Shown here one piece after another: positions 34,185 through 46,263 of a DNA stretch of 64,000 nt. This DNA comes from Ephemerocybe angulata (taxonomy: Eukaryota > Basidiomycota > Agaricomycetes > Agaricales > Psathyrellaceae), in assembly GCA_013368325.1 (NCBI GenBank), contig JAACJK010000165.1:186001-250000 (forward strand). Reading direction: 5' to 3'. Made by a program: the position numbers and the translations under genes. Position 1 is the stretch's first letter. Each line of letters begins with the position of its first letter. The notes beneath the pieces are model-generated. The model saw only the letters and a list, made by a program, of their open reading frames with translations, ran no database searches and was not told where the DNA came from.

Positions 34185-34767
34185 ATGCAATGCACTACTA
34201 TCTCGCTCTTCACCGAGTCACCTCTAGTACCATACAGCACCCCAGGGAGCTCCTACGTACCGTGTTCGCTTTCGAACACCAAGATCAATCCTATATCTGA
34301 CATGCTTGTTTCAACGACTCAGGTTCCTGCTGGGTCGCCTGCCGCAACAGTGCGTATCCCGTACTCTATGCAATCTGGGTACGCTTCTCTGAGTATCTTG
34401 GGCTAATGACTATCAGGCGACTTCTAGTCGAAGCGGGCCCGTTTGTCCGTTGCCTTGGTTCCATTCGCTGGGGACTGATAAGGCTATTGAGTGCGCAGTC
34501 TTGCGGCACACGTCTGCCCTTCGTTCCTTAGCTTCCGCTAAGCTCAATGCCGACGCTGAGAAGTGGGAATACCAGCTATCAAATGCACGACTTCAACAAC
34601 TTAAGGAATATCTCAAGGAGACAGGGCGATTGAACGATCTGGACAGGTTACAGCGTGCTGTTAACTCGAGTAAGCAATTCCGAGCCATCTCATACCCGCT
34701 ATTGCAGCAGCATGTTAACGAATCTCTTAGTAAGAACAGTCCCCACCTTACAGAAATGACCCTCTAG
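34185..34767 (+). CDS. Small coiled-coil protein
   Basis: Two exons, 34185-34349 and 34417-34767, with a 67-bp intron, give 171 aa. The N-terminal third is Ser/Pro-rich. The C-terminal exon is helical and heptad-like (SLASAKLNADAEKWEYQL, ARLQQLKEYLKETGRLNDL). I recognise no family. It is adjacent to, but not co-oriented with, the RBR ligase gene. Confidence 0.55.
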
Positions 34768-35126
34768 GCTCTACCTCTGCTGCCAGTGTATCGGCGCTAG
34801 GTCTTTTCTTTTTGTTAATATGTGCCTCCTTCGCACATCTGCCGGACAACCTTCCGAGTCCTCGATCGTCCGATTCCCCTCTCGTTCAAGCATATAATCT
34901 TCTCATAGTGTACTGTTGGAGCTTTCCTTTCATCTCTTTGTCTATGGCTGCTATCATACGGTACCTCTAACACGCGTACAACCTAGTATGCCCCACTGCT
35001 GTTGGCGTTAAGCGCCTATGTAATATCAATGTACTATGTCCGGCGCTTCAGAATTTTTTGAATCCAGTTCATCATATGTCACCCTGCAACCTGTATTCTA
35101 CGCTCTACATAGTTCACATACAAGAT
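34768..35126. other. Intergenic
   Basis: This is the convergent 3' space between the small coiled-coil gene and the RBR gene. I see only T-rich sequence, including ttttctttttg near 34805, and a short palindromic word gttaagcgcc near 35006. No gene is supported. Confidence 0.4.
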
Positions 35127-37252
35127 TTAGTTCGCGAAGCGTGCCTCCATGGCAACAAGAACCGCCCGATTGTACCGCTCACACTCCGCCTTAGCTCTTT
35201 CAACCCTCTCCTTCCTCATGGCCCGCTCGATGGAAAGTTCAGCGCTGGTCCTAGAGTAAACCGCCCCGGTGATCGCATTGTCTAGCCCTGCCTTGCAGAT
35301 GTCGATCTCTACGGTCTTCAGCTTGTTCTCCGCGTACTTCAGCCTACGTTTCGCATTTTTAGCATCATTCTTGGCAATATCAACGGCGTACTGAAGTAGG
35401 CGGATGTCGATAACCTGAGGGGCGTCAGGCACGGAGCTTGGAGCTTTAACTGTCGGCGCCAACTGGCTTTCTGAAGAAGCGTTTCGATGTTCGGGCGCCT
35501 CCTCGCCCCCTCTGATAGCTTGAGCCCCCGCACCACTAGGTTCGAAACCCTTTTCATCAGTTCGGTCCTCGCAAACATCCATGGGTTCTCCGGGGTCATA
35601 CTCGCACCAGGTTCCCTGCGCGTCTGAAGTCTCACCATTTCCTGGTGCAGGTGGATCCACGCTGGCGAATTTCGTCTGACGTGGGATCTGGGCTTGAAGC
35701 TCGAGAGCGTTGCGATAAGCTGCTTCGACTTCTTGAGCATGACGCGCGTCAAGGGAAACGTCATAAAGTGGGCACTTGGAGTTGAGGGCGTTATCCGGAA
35801 AGGCGTTTCGATCCGTTGGGTTCTGGGGAGGGACAGCGTCAGAACCACGGCAGTGAGAGTTTTGGAGGTCACGAACGCACCCTGGGGTCGAAATGATCGT
35901 ACCCAGCAATGGCCTGCCGGCATACATAACAAGAGAATATTCCGCACTGGGGGCAAGTCATTCTGTTACACTATTATCGTGTCAATCAAGTTAGAAAATG
36001 TTTCAAACAGTTAGGAAGGCGCACGCACTCCATCTTCTTTGATGAACTGCGAAGGGCAGTTTGGACATGTTCTCAATAGCGCCCTCGTCATTGCCTCCTC
36101 AACAGCCAACCGACCATCGACGGGCCCATCGCCGTCCAAGTCGGTGCATAGCACTCCTGGGTGATCCTTAGCTCGACATATGCGGCAACTGAACAGCCCA
36201 CACTGCTCGACGTTTTGACACTTGAAAGTAGGCATCTCCTGGAGCGTGACCTCCATCACGCAAGCGTAGTCGCAGAAAGGGCATTCCTCTAGCCCTTCGA
36301 TGCACGCCTCCTTGAGCTCCTTCTGCTGCCTGAGACGCCCGTACAACGTTAGAAGGGGTTGAGGTAGGATCTCCTCAAGAGTGGATGGGGTGAAGCTGAG
36401 TTGACACTGGACCTGTCCAGAGAACATGCAAAGAATGTCGGTCTGCTGCTCCCCGAGCCTGATCGCTGCGTATTCTCCGATACAATCATGGCAGAAGCTG
36501 TGAGCCGAGGGGCAACTGGAGATCGAGGACGGTGGGTGGGGTGAAAAGCAGCACTGGCATTCGATCTCGTCCGCGAGACCTCGATCTACGACTTCGGAGA
36601 GGGTCGAAGCATCGGGAAGAACTTGGCCTTTCTGGTTGTCGGAGGTCTCGAGGATAGACGCCTTCACGGTATCGAGTGCAGGGGCGATCGTGTTACCGGC
36701 GAGGTGACTGTCTAACCACTGCTTCTCCCTCTCAAACTCCTCATCCTTCCATGCCGGATCGCTCCCATTTTCGCACCCCAGGGCGGAGCGATAACTAGCT
36801 TCGCCTCCGTTTCCGCCTTCGAGAAGGGACAGATAAGTCGGGGCGTACAACTGTTTTTTTCCTGAAAACACAGTGCAGATGTGACGGGGAGGAGTGAGAG
36901 GGAATGCCGCCTGGAGGTGATGCAGTGCCAGACGTGTGTAGTTTGGGCGTCTGTGGAAAGTGCGGTTGATGTCGGAATAGTCTGGAATGGCAGGAGGTGC
37001 TTCTCCATGAGTTGGTTCGGAGTCGAGGAGGTGCTGTACGACCAGCTGGGTCGCCTCAGCAGGTCCGAATGGGAGGCAATGGACAACGAGGGCCAAGACA
37101 TAGTCCGATTTGATGTCTACGTTGGGGAGAACGTCTGAGATTTCGCGCAGGATGGACTGAAGGATAGCTGAGTCTCCCGCATCAGGCGGATGGGGCGCTT
37201 CGGGGAGAGGGATGGGTGGGGGATTGGGTGGGTTGGGGGTTTCAAGATCCAT
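35127..37252 (-). CDS. RBR E3 ubiquitin ligase, RNF216/TRIAD3 type
   Basis: Three exons, 37252-36029, 35970-35881 and 35822-35127 (669 aa), with phases agreeing. RBR ligases take ubiquitin from an E2 bound to RING1 onto a cysteine of RING2 before passing it to substrate. RING1 begins near residue 232 (CQCCFSPH...CPSAHSFCHDC). The IBR follows near 335-375 (CPFCDYACVMEV, CGLFSCRICRAKDHPG). RING2 runs from about 397 (CPNCPSQFIKEDG / CNRMTCPQCGIFSCYVC) and is followed by AGYDHFD, as in RNF216. The cysteine of the G-C-N-R-M motif, the acceptor in RNF216, is residue 409 and is the first codon of exon 2. The N-terminus is Pro-rich; the C-terminal ~150 residues form a charged coiled coil (NAKRRLKYAENKLKTVE) with a Glu/Pro-rich linker. 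Confidence 0.9.
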
Positions 37253-37774
37253 AAGCGTGCGATGATTTGCCTTGTCTGTAGTTCCTTAGTATATATACAC
37301 GCAACGCGTTCCTTTGTTGGACCGCGAAGGAGTGGCTCTGATTCCCACATGGCAACTACGTTTGGACCCGTCAGATACTTGACTTCCAAGGACCAGAACT
37401 AATAGAAGAGCTCTCACATTTTATATATTCCTTGAGAGTTTGAAGGGCAGAAAGTGCTCTGAATTTCAACGCCCGAACTTGAATGAGGTAGACTCGAACG
37501 ATGAGGATCGTGAGGTAGACTCGAACGCCGCCATCACCTTGCAATAGCTTCTTGGACAAGCATGTACAAAGTCGACGACCGTCAACAGGCGCTAATCTGT
37601 AACTTGGGCTGGCTCTACCGACCACCTCCTTATGTCGTGCCCATCCTAGATTAGCTGGGCACTCGTGATAAGTTCGCGCATCGGACGCAGGCGACCATCC
37701 CACCCTTGTGGACACTGCACCCACCCTGCTGTAATTGCGCACATGTGGAGCGGCTTCCCGTGCAGCCGGCTCCT
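37253..37774. other. Intergenic, upstream of the RBR gene
   Basis: This stretch should hold the RBR gene promoter. A direct repeat gaggtagactcgaacg occurs twice at about 37486-37530. No gene is supported. Confidence 0.35.
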
Positions 37775-37956
37775 TCACGGCTCGCGTTGATCCCTCTCTG
37801 CGTCTAGAGTTCTTAACACTTGCTCCAACGCCTCCTTTTCAATCTGCAGCTGCCTCTTCGTCTCCGCCCGCTCTGCCTCAACAGCTCTTAACTCCTTCTC
37901 CAGCGCCTTTGCAGAGAACTTGTCGGTCTCTTGGATACGTTCTGCGCGGTTAATTG
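37775..37956 (-). pseudogene. Orphan coiled-coil exon fragment
   Basis: A minus-strand frame ending at TGA (37777-37775) codes for a highly charged heptad helix (KALEKELRAVEAERAETKR, LQIEKEALEQVLRTL). An acceptor-like cgcgcag lies at its upstream edge near 37950. No upstream exon with a start could be found, so it looks like the stranded last exon of a lost gene. Its composition alone could also arise by chance. Confidence 0.35.
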
Positions 37957-38514
37957 GGATACAGGGAACTCTTGGATTAGTAAACCGTAGCTACCTAGTG
38001 TATAAAGAAGCGTAATGTTCTGAAACTCCTAAGAAGTCACTACGGAGGGAGACCAACGCCTGTCAAGTTGGAGCTAAGCAAATAAGCCAAATAAGTACCG
38101 GTCGGGTTGACTAAATTGAACGGAGGGACGTACTCTACACGCAAGTTACATGGCACGTATATCACCAGCGAGGAAGGATAATGGAAAAGTAGTCGGGCGA
38201 ACTTGACCGGGAAGAGATGTGGAGGAGACGTCGGCAAGATTGACAAAGGGCTGGCGAAGGGGCGCCATCAAACGAGGTGAAAAGAAGTCGGGATTCGCTG
38301 TAGTGAGGTTGTATCCTGAGGAATGGGAGGGAGGGAGGGTCCCAATGAGGTATGAGATTGTGCGCGAGCGAGCGGGAAAGTCGGGGTTCGAGATTGAGGG
38401 ATTGCGAACGAGTAGCTTCAATGGGTTGACGGTCGTGGGTGTTGTGAAAGAACGAGGTGGAAAGAAGTCGGGATTCGAGATTGAAGGGAGCGGTTTCGAT
38501 GTGGGTCGGCCGTC
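37957..38514 (-). repeat. Extension of repeat copy B with internal tandem unit
   Basis: Next to copy B the minus strand continues with a second, degenerate copy of the repeat's end module (cctcatacctcatt.ggaccc...caacctcac, about 38280-38350) and of a module around tcgactttc. Copy A lacks this extension. It reads as an open frame continuing that of copy B to 38162. Between 37957 and about 38160 nothing is recognised. Confidence 0.55.
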
Positions 38515-39568
38515 GTGAGGTTGTATCCTGAGGAATGGGAGGGAGCGAGGGTCCCCATGAGGTATGAGGTTGTGGGCGAACGACGCGGAACTCGGGGATG
38601 AAGGAGGGCGTCGACGAGCTATAGGAGGCGCTTCCGACGTGATAGAGAAGGGACCTTTGGGAAGTAACTGAGGTCTTCGGACCCGCCGCGGTGGAGCTCA
38701 GTGGGCGGTTGTGGGAGTCGGCGCAACCCGCGGTAGTAGGTGCAGAGGATCGCGCGTTCGGAGCGGCTGGATACGAGCATCGGTGGAGGAGAGAGGAGGT
38801 GTGGGGGCGGTTGAGGTGCGGTTCGAGGTGCGGTGCACCGTTCCTGATTCTTGGTTCCATCGAAGCAGGGCTTCCTTGACGAGGGCACGCAGGGTCAGTT
38901 CAAGACCGTGAATACACCTAGGTAGGACCCTTGAATGCTTACCTGTGCTCCAGAACCGTTCTCGATTCCCAGTACCCTACTCCGTGCTCGGAATCGCCTC
39001 GATTGCGCAGTGCGATGCCATGGATGTGAGGACGAGCGCCAGAGTTCGAGAGCTGACCCCATAGAGAGCATCCCGCCCCGTCGACGCCGTGAGTCGCATC
39101 TTGGTCGAAGTGGGATCCCAACCGAACGCTGGGATCCCAACCGAACGCGTAGAACCTTGAGTAGCGCACTCGCTAGATTGACATAAGCCCCAGGCATATT
39201 AGAATAGAGAAAGACCGCACCTTTGTGGTATTGATCCCCTGAGAATGGACTATCGTTGCATAGTACGCACATCGAGAGTCGACGATGAATTCAAGCCCGG
39301 GGGCGTTGGGAAAGAGGGGGCGTTGGGAAAGATCGTTTCTCAGTTGGAGACGCACGTCGAGGCCGGACCGAGCGCGAGCATGCAAGCGTAGTTTTCTGAA
39401 TTGGAGTTGTACGCGTACAAGGCGAGGAGTTGAGAATGAAGGAGTTGGAGGGATGGGGGCAAGGAACACAGCAACGCCGCTTGGATTCGGACCCTGTTAC
39501 GACACCCAGGTGTTGCCGATTTGGGCGTTGCCCCTATTATAATGTTGCTCAGACAATAATTTGGCATT
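38515..39568 (-). repeat. Dispersed ~1-kb repeat, copy B
   Basis: It is nearly identical to copy A over the full unit, in opposite orientation, from aatgcca.attattg (39568) to caacctcac (38515). A 4-bp difference (tctc insertion near 39070) and scattered changes separate the two. It lies 61 bp from the stop codon of F-box gene 1. No target-site duplication is apparent at its ends. Confidence 0.88.
39111..39148 (-). repeat. 19-bp VNTR, two units (copy B)
   Basis: Two units of the same 19-bp word as in copies A and C, seen here as its reverse complement tgggatcccaaccgaacgc. Confidence 0.9.
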
Positions 39569-39629
39569 GAATTCTAAGACATGTTTCACAGGAGGTATGC
39601 AGTGATATACATGGGAGAAAGTAAGCTAC

Positions 39630-41387
39630 CTATGCAATATTGACCGAATGTTGAACCCAAGCTGGAAAGTCCATCCTGACCTCTTCAATTGCAGTGCGCA
39701 ACTCTTCAGGCTGCCAGGAGGCGACGACGCCCCGGCCCCTCAGATGTCTGGAAGAGGGGACAATGAAAACCACTTCTCTGACCTCCGGCCTTGCTTGGAG
39801 AAACTTCTTGATCTCCCGCCGCGATTGAGAGTTACGAGCCACGTCATCGATCGGGATACTGATCGAAGTCAGGTTCGGAAGGTTATTGCGACTGAGGACC
39901 TCGTGAATGCACGGGTAAGTCCACAGATCCAAAGTGTGAGTCTTGACCTCCGTGAGGTTCTGCATGGAGTCGACCACGGGAAATAGGATGTAAAGGGAGT
40001 GGTCATCCACGAATAGATGAAGGGAGTGTGTATGCAAAAGCGACGTTCGCAGGGCTGAAGCGAAGGTAGTCCAGGCCCGATGGATAAAGCGATCTATGTC
40101 GTGGACGGACTCGGGCTCGTGTGCCATGGTCCAGGGTTCTGGAATAATGCTGAGTTGGGAGATATCGAACCGAAGAATGACAGTTATCTCTTGCGGATCT
40201 ACCGAGTGGAGGCGTAAAGATGCGTGCCTGTCCCCTAAGCCAATGAAGCATTCCTTGTAGCTGATGCCCATAGGGACGAAGCGAGATGCGGCCTTCGCGG
40301 CTGCCTCTGCGTCGTCAAGCCGGAAATGTTGGTGAGCAGGAAAGGCGATGGTGACCGTCCGAGAACACGTAGCTGGAAGCTTGATAATCCCAGCCAACTG
40401 GTGGCAGGCCTTGACGGACGTGCGAAGAGTAAAATGTCGAAGGGATGGAAGATATACGGGATCCTGCAAGGCAGAAATTTCATTGTCGTCTCGTGCGGGT
40501 TTGAGGCAGGCTAACAAACTCAGTTCGAGTAAATGATCGAACCCGGCTCGCCATTCGAGAATAGTTTGAATGGGGAGAAAAGCGAAATCGTCTTCAAGCG
40601 TCTTATTCCCAGTATACCGGATGGCGAGCTTCGACAGTCTTGTAAAACTGCGCAGGTGGTTCGGGAGGAAGAAACAATTCCTGAGCTCAAGGTGGCGGAG
40701 CTTTGGGGCTTCGTTATCGAAAGGGTCCCCTCCGAAGTAGATCTCGAGAGGTTGAACGAGATCATGAGGAGGAATTTCGACGATGCATTGGGTCAAGGAT
40801 GCGGCTGGAGCTGAGAGTAGGCCCTTGACAAAAGTGTTGTCGTAAGGCGTTGAGCTCGAGACGGCGTGAAGCCTCGACACTCGAGGAAGATGGTCGACGA
40901 GCTGGTTCCACAACTTTTCGTTTCCCATCAACGTGTCGTCTTCAATAAAAGAGAGGCTGAAAGGAACTGGGTGCGAGCGTAACAGGATAACTTCCAAGAA
41001 CTCGGGGTGGATGCTATTGATGACAGGCACTGTCGCCCATAGGGTGGGGTCGTTGATCGCTACCCGTCTGAGGTAAGACGATATGTGGGTTAACTTGAGT
41101 AATTGGATTGCAATTTGAGAGTTGCACCGCAGTGGGTGGAGGTCGAGAGGAGGGTCGAGGACATTGAGAAAGATGCGGCATAGCAGTTCGGGAGGAAATT
41201 GAGTCAGTTTCAAGGGTTCGTTGGTGGCGTCTTGGGCGGTTCTCTCGCTCGATGATGTTCTGCCGACAGGCTCAGCTTCTCCTTGTGAAACGTTGTGGTT
41301 CGAGCTTGACCCAAAGAACTGGAAAATTATGCCAATCGCCCGTAGAAGCAATGCCGCTAGAACAGCAAGCACAAGGTCAAACGACAT
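39630..41387 (-). CDS. F-box protein 1
   Basis: A 585-aa frame starts at ATG 41387 (MSFDLVLAVL). F-box proteins bind Skp1 and choose substrates for SCF ubiquitin ligases. The N-terminus has a hydrophobic segment (VLAVLAALLLRAIGIIFQFF), then the F-box (LTQFPPELLCRIFLNVLD) and the usual following region (LTHISSYLRRVAINDPTLW). A long leucine-rich body follows (APKLRHLELRNC, LPSLRHFTLRT), ending in ARPEVREVVFIVP. Directly upstream of the ATG is an intron-like gtgagt...caacag (about 41441-41388), so there may be a 5' exon or a spliced leader. It is a paralogue of F-box genes 2 and 3. The membrane-like N-terminus is not shared by the others. Confidence 0.85.
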   Translation of the reverse strand: MSFDLVLAVLAALLLRAIGIIFQFFGSSSNHNVSQGEAEPVGRTSSSERTAQDATNEPLKLTQFPPELLCRIFLNVLDPPLDLHPLRCNSQIAIQLLKLTHISSYLRRVAINDPTLWATVPVINSIHPEFLEVILLRSHPVPFSLSFIEDDTLMGNEKLWNQLVDHLPRVSRLHAVSSSTPYDNTFVKGLLSAPAASLTQCIVEIPPHDLVQPLEIYFGGDPFDNEAPKLRHLELRNCFFLPNHLRSFTRLSKLAIRYTGNKTLEDDFAFLPIQTILEWRAGFDHLLELSLLACLKPARDDNEISALQDPVYLPSLRHFTLRTSVKACHQLAGIIKLPATCSRTVTIAFPAHQHFRLDDAEAAAKAASRFVPMGISYKECFIGLGDRHASLRLHSVDPQEITVILRFDISQLSIIPEPWTMAHEPESVHDIDRFIHRAWTTFASALRTSLLHTHSLHLFVDDHSLYILFPVVDSMQNLTEVKTHTLDLWTYPCIHEVLSRNNLPNLTSISIPIDDVARNSQSRREIKKFLQARPEVREVVFIVPSSRHLRGRGVVASWQPEELRTAIEEVRMDFPAWVQHSVNIA

Positions 41388-42637
41388 CTGTTGACCCACA
41401 ACATTGTCAACTTCATATAACCTTCGCGAAGAGGTGCACTCACGGAGTACGGAGGTAAATTCTTCGAGTTCCTTCTTTGAGGTTGAGGTATGGCTCTGGG
41501 AGAGGACAACCCGTGCGTACTCTCTCGGACCTTAATAATAGATGGTACCCACGCGTGAACGTTTGAACGCGTGAGCCGGAGCAACCTACGCGTTCGGAAC
41601 TATCTCGCCGGAGCGTCCTTGGGTACTGACGTCCATCTTGGGCTTCCGTAGACCTTCGAATACTCAAAAGTCTTTGTGTCCAGTGAAAGTTCACCTGGGT
41701 CGCGCCGTAGTTCTGACACAGGGGACTTTCCGGCCTAATGCCTCTTCAGCCGGCCAGGTGAATGTGTCCAGAATCCGTCCATGGCCTGTTCTGCCGCTGC
41801 AAACAAGTCGGCGGCAATGAGACAGGAAAGTCTGATTGGGATTAGAGGCTAGTTAACGCAGAATCGCACCTTTTCTCTTGTGAGATTCGTTCGCTGCATA
41901 TCCCATCCGTGCCAAGTGAGCGTCGGAAGCTATAGATAGCGTCGCGATTGGACTCACATCGTTTGGCGTCGGGATGAGCCATAGCCTTCGTTGCATCTCG
42001 GGCAGAACAGAAGAACAAAGACGCCCACGAACGTCCAATAGTATGATAGGCTCTCCATGATACTGAGTTTGGACTTGGGAGTCGTCGCCTTCGATCCTGC
42101 CCGAGTCTCTGGCCTGGGATCTGTTGACCCCCGTAGGTAGAATGAGAACCGAGACGCCGTACAGTGAGTAGTACCTACGATTTCAAAAGCCAGGTCAATT
42201 ATAAACTTGTTTCTAAACCGCGAGTGCTAGCCGTCCGTGTTCTTGGGGCGGCCGGGAATGTTTTTCGTCTCTTTGGATCGTTGGAGGTCTTCCTGATAGG
42301 CGCTAATCTCTAATCTGATCTGATTAGATTGATGCATTGGCGCTTATCTAGCTCTAACACGAATAAAATATTCCAGGGCTTCTACTCTCGCAATACGGTA
42401 GAACTGAATAAACAAGGCAGTTCAATCAAATGTGTATACAGAGGGGTTGATTATACATCGAAATATACAGGAGGACACTACGTTCAAGGTGTACAAAGGG
42501 GGCGTAATAATACACTGACATATGCATGGAGGGCGTTACGTCCAGGGGCAGGGCCAAAACAGATGTGTAATGTGAATAGAATGGAAGACGATAGAATGGA
42601 AGACGTGGAACAGTGGTTGGAGCTGAGGCTCGAAATG
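41388..42637. other. Intergenic
   Basis: No supported gene. AT-rich imperfect repeats of tgtata/atatac.gag occur around 42430-42540 (tgtgtatacagaggggttg and relatives). A possible 5' exon of F-box gene 1 may lie near 41442-41560. Confidence 0.35.
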
Positions 42638-43390
42638 TTAGTGAGCGTTCTGGGAGCGACGCATAGGACGAGGGGCCATTCTAGTTGAGATTCGAGCCCG
42701 TCGAGTGGGTCGGGAGTCCTCAGGCAGATCGTTGTCGTCAAGCGCCTCCCTGGACCTCTTCCGATGGCCGTTTTCTGAAAGCGGTAAAATGAGCACATCT
42801 TGAACAAAAAGAATGCACAGTCTACTCACCAGTCAACATGCCTAAGCCACTGTTGACTTCTGGGTCTGCAATCGCAAGGGCCTCTTGGGAGACTTCCAAG
42901 CCAGGAGACTCTCCTCGTGCAATTCGCAGCTGATTGTCATAACACGTTGAGAAACGCTGGATCACAGAATAAGCTACCATCAACATACCTTACGCTCCGA
43001 AGTCTCGAGTTCAGCGACAAGGATGTTCTCTCGAATGAGGGCCGTCCGCAAGTCGCGATTAGCGTCGCTCAACGCCAAAGTTGCTTCCTGGCGAAGGGTA
43101 GCAGCCGCTCTGGAGAAAGAGGCGTAGCGCTCGATAGTGGAAAGCTGGTTCGAAACCATCTTCGAAAGACGAACGAGCTCCTCCGCCTTGGACTCCTCCA
43201 GGTTGCGAAGCTGGGCTCTTTTCTTGAGAAGAGCCGCAATTACACTGTATGTGAAATTAAGCGCCAGAGCAATCTCAGAGATAAGGATTCCGAGGCCATT
43301 TATGGCTTCGGGTACTTGTCCCCGGCACTTTTTGTGCCAAGCAATTTCCGCAACGAAGGCCATGTGACCGTGAGTACTCTCACTTCCCAT
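42638..43390 (-). CDS. Small membrane/coiled-coil protein
   Basis: Three exons, 43390-42989, 42929-42830 and 42774-42638, in phase (212 aa). A mildly hydrophobic stretch (LGILISEIALALNFTYSVIAAL) is followed by a long charged helix (RNLEESKAEELVRL, ATLRQEATLALSDANRDL) and an Arg-rich tail (RPTRRARISTRMAPRPMRR). The tail could bind nucleic acid or be a nuclear signal. The first Met could also be the internal one before AFVAEIAW. No family is recognised. Confidence 0.62.
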
Positions 43391-46249
43391 TTAGGTAATT
43401 TGAACTTTGTCCCCTGTTCCAGCCTTACAAGTATATTACCAGTGTAAGTACACTGCCAGTATAAATAAATCTCAAACTTGTGTCTACACTATAAGCTCAT
43501 CCTCAATTCAACACGACACTAAAGTGTGCCGCCCCCGCATGGTGGTCGGGATTGACGATCGACGTGCGGTGTGCGCGTCTTGCTCTCTCCCATCACGGTG
43601 CCCTCCTCCACCCGGGCTCACATCCTCCACCCGCCCAAACTCTTCGACTTCTCCTCGTCAAGCAGCAGCACGTCCCGCAGGAGCTCGAGACCATTACTCA
43701 ACGCTCTCCACTATCATTGGGCTCACCTTGAAGACAACGAGCGCAAGAACCTGGCACGACAAAGAGAGTGCATCGGTAAGTACAGGATGACTGGATGAAA
43801 GCGTAGCCAATCACTTACCTCCCTCGTGCAGTCAAACCGCAATTCGCGCGATGGACAAGGCCCGAATCGCGATACGGAGTGGAAGGTGGATAGCGCGGGC
43901 GGGCGGCAGCGCTTTGGAAGTCGATGGGGAGGGTGGAGTGTGCGACGGGGTGCGCGTAACGTTGGCGAAAGGTGCTGTTGGCGGGCTGATTTCGTGCATC
44001 GACGTGGGGCTAGGGTTGGGATGAGAAGTCGTGAAAACTGAAATCCAGAAGGTGAGTTGAATCTGAATCTGGCCCAGAACACAACTAGTGGACGGCGTAC
44101 TGACCGCCGTCAGCTTATTTTCCCCAACGCCGACAATGACGGCGACCAAATCGACTTGCCCTGCAGCAAGACTCACCCGCAGCGCATAGGTGATGGAGGG
44201 CAGCCCAGGACCGACCCCCCGTGGCGACTACCGCGGAGGCGTCTGGAAGAAATGACGGTCAGCCCGTGAAGACGCTCCGCTCGGACGCTGCGTTTGGAGT
44301 GTAGGGACGTACCGAAGTCGCCCGAAGCCTGCGACGATGTTTACGACGCCCTCGACGACGAGATGACGCAGCCATGGCGACGGGGAAGCAGGCGAGTGGA
44401 ACCCTCGACCTCGACCACGACCAAGACTACGGATGGGCCTCCCGCATCGACGACGGTCAACGCATCGCCCACCGAGTCGCCGGGAAGGATGAGGGGACAG
44501 CGGTTTGGATTTCTCGAGACGACATTCGTGCGCTCACAAACGTCCCCGAACGCACTGCTGCGAACTACTGCGCGAAGCGATGGGGGTCTACGCGGCACGA
44601 CCAAAGGTGAGTACATGGTCAGGAGAAGGACAACGAGTTACTCACCTTTTCCATCTCCAGGTCCCATTCGCTTCTGTTCAAATTCTGTCGTCGTCGGCAG
44701 GACACAACGTCGAGCAACGCACCGACCCTCGCGGCATGACGAAAGGCCACGAAATACTCAGCAACGTCACCTCTCGACGTGTCCAGCCCCTTCGACACGA
44801 CGCCAGCTTGGAACATCGACCATCGTGGCCTTAACGCACGGCGGCCGAACGATGACACTCGGTGTACGATGCCCGTCGGGATGTAACGCCTGCATGAGTG
44901 GGGGGTAGGTAGCAACTGCGTTCTCAAAGTGAGGGGAAACTTGCCATTCTATGATAACCTCACTCCCACTTAACTCCCGCATCCACATCTTCCACCATCT
45001 CAACAAGGCCTTCGAATCTTTCTTCGGCTCCGTCACCTGTCTTCCCGGTTGGTTCTCACTCTACCAACAACCCTCCGTACACATAAGAGGCTCGTCTTCT
45101 CGAGCTCGCTCCCCTCCTCCAAAGTATGGCTCAAGCTGTTACTTACATTAATAATCAATCGCAACCCGCCAATACGTTGACAACTTAGCGATGGGTGCCC
45201 TTCCGTCTCTGCCACCTCCTGCGACCCATGCACTGATCGACATTCCAGCTTCCGAAACTGCGAAACCTTACTCTACCCCACGCTCAAGCCCCACGGCGAC
45301 TGCATTTGCCGAACGTGCCTCGTCGCCTGACGTACCTAGCTCACCCAATGACTCCTTGTGCCACTACCGGTTGCAGTACTTGACGTCTATAAGGAGTCTA
45401 ACGCTGGGACTTGGTATGCGGTTCAGGTTTCCACAGCTGACATGGCGCGCGTCGGAGCTGGATAAGGCGCGACGTAATCAGTAGTGCTCGACGTTGGACA
45501 TTGGCGGTGACCACCTCTCTTAGTGCCATCCCTTCGGGGAAGAGGGTATCGAGAGTGGGCAGTCGGGGAGTTATCGGAAGGCGAGGGGATGTGGATGAGT
45601 GCGTGGAAGAGGTTGCCATTGAGCCCGTCGAGCTCGGTATCTACGAGTCCGATAAGTCTGACACTGTCTCCGTCCAAGTTCAGGGGAAAATCGAAGAGTA
45701 AGGGCATGGGGAGTCGGGGGAGCGAAATGGGTAAGTCTTCGTCATTTTGGTTCCCTGGAAATGAAGGCTGATTGTATTCTCTTCGCCGTCCACTAGCTTC
45801 GGTGGTTCCCTTCATTTATCATGTTATTTTTTAACTTTCTTTTCGTTCTAGGGTATTCATTCCTTTCGTTGCCCAGCGATATGTACACGCATTCACATTA
45901 TTTCCTTTCGCTATTCTGAGTTCTCCAAGACCGCCTCTTTTTTGGGTTCATCTAAGATATATCCATCGGCGGGGTTTGGTTGATATGGCCCTGGGGGCGT
46001 CTGTGTCGAAGCGCTGTCTCTTGCCTCGACTGACTAACTGTGCATTCACATCCGCCGTAGTAGGTCCTGCGTTCTATTTGTAAGTGCCGCCCGATTTTGC
46101 GGAAACCGAGTATCGGCTGTGAGGTGTGAATGCAAGTCTGCATGCACTCTTTAGTATACCTTATAGAATAGAAATAATGGTGTTATTATACATGCATTTA
46201 GTGAAGGAAAGTGAGTGTGCAGACTCCAGATTACTTGTTCAATATTGGC
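43391..46249. other. Region of unresolved short frames
   Basis: Several frames look partly coding but do not assemble. A plus frame at about 43571-43885 (FDFSSSSSSTSRRSSRPLL, then an intron and FARWTRPESRYG) lacks an ATG. A plus frame at 44294-44908 is Thr/Ser/Arg-rich with one possible intron (44608-44660). A plus frame opens at ATG 45191 (HALIDIPASETAKPYSTP). A minus frame lies at 45815-45423 (DDSVRLIGLV-like, with FPGNQNDEDLPIS). These may be decayed genes or lineage-specific small genes. No domain is seen. Confidence 0.25.
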
Positions 46250-46263
46250 TCAATGGCACTTAT

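Noticed and set aside
38162..38860. 232-aa protein MEPRIRNGAPH... as a host gene
   Set aside because: It lies within the dispersed repeat copy B and its tandem extension. The equivalent frame is disrupted in copy C, so coding is not supported.
44294..44908. 204-aa plus-strand frame as a gene
   Set aside because: Low-complexity composition, other frames equally open on both strands, and no consistent splice pattern; left as unresolved.
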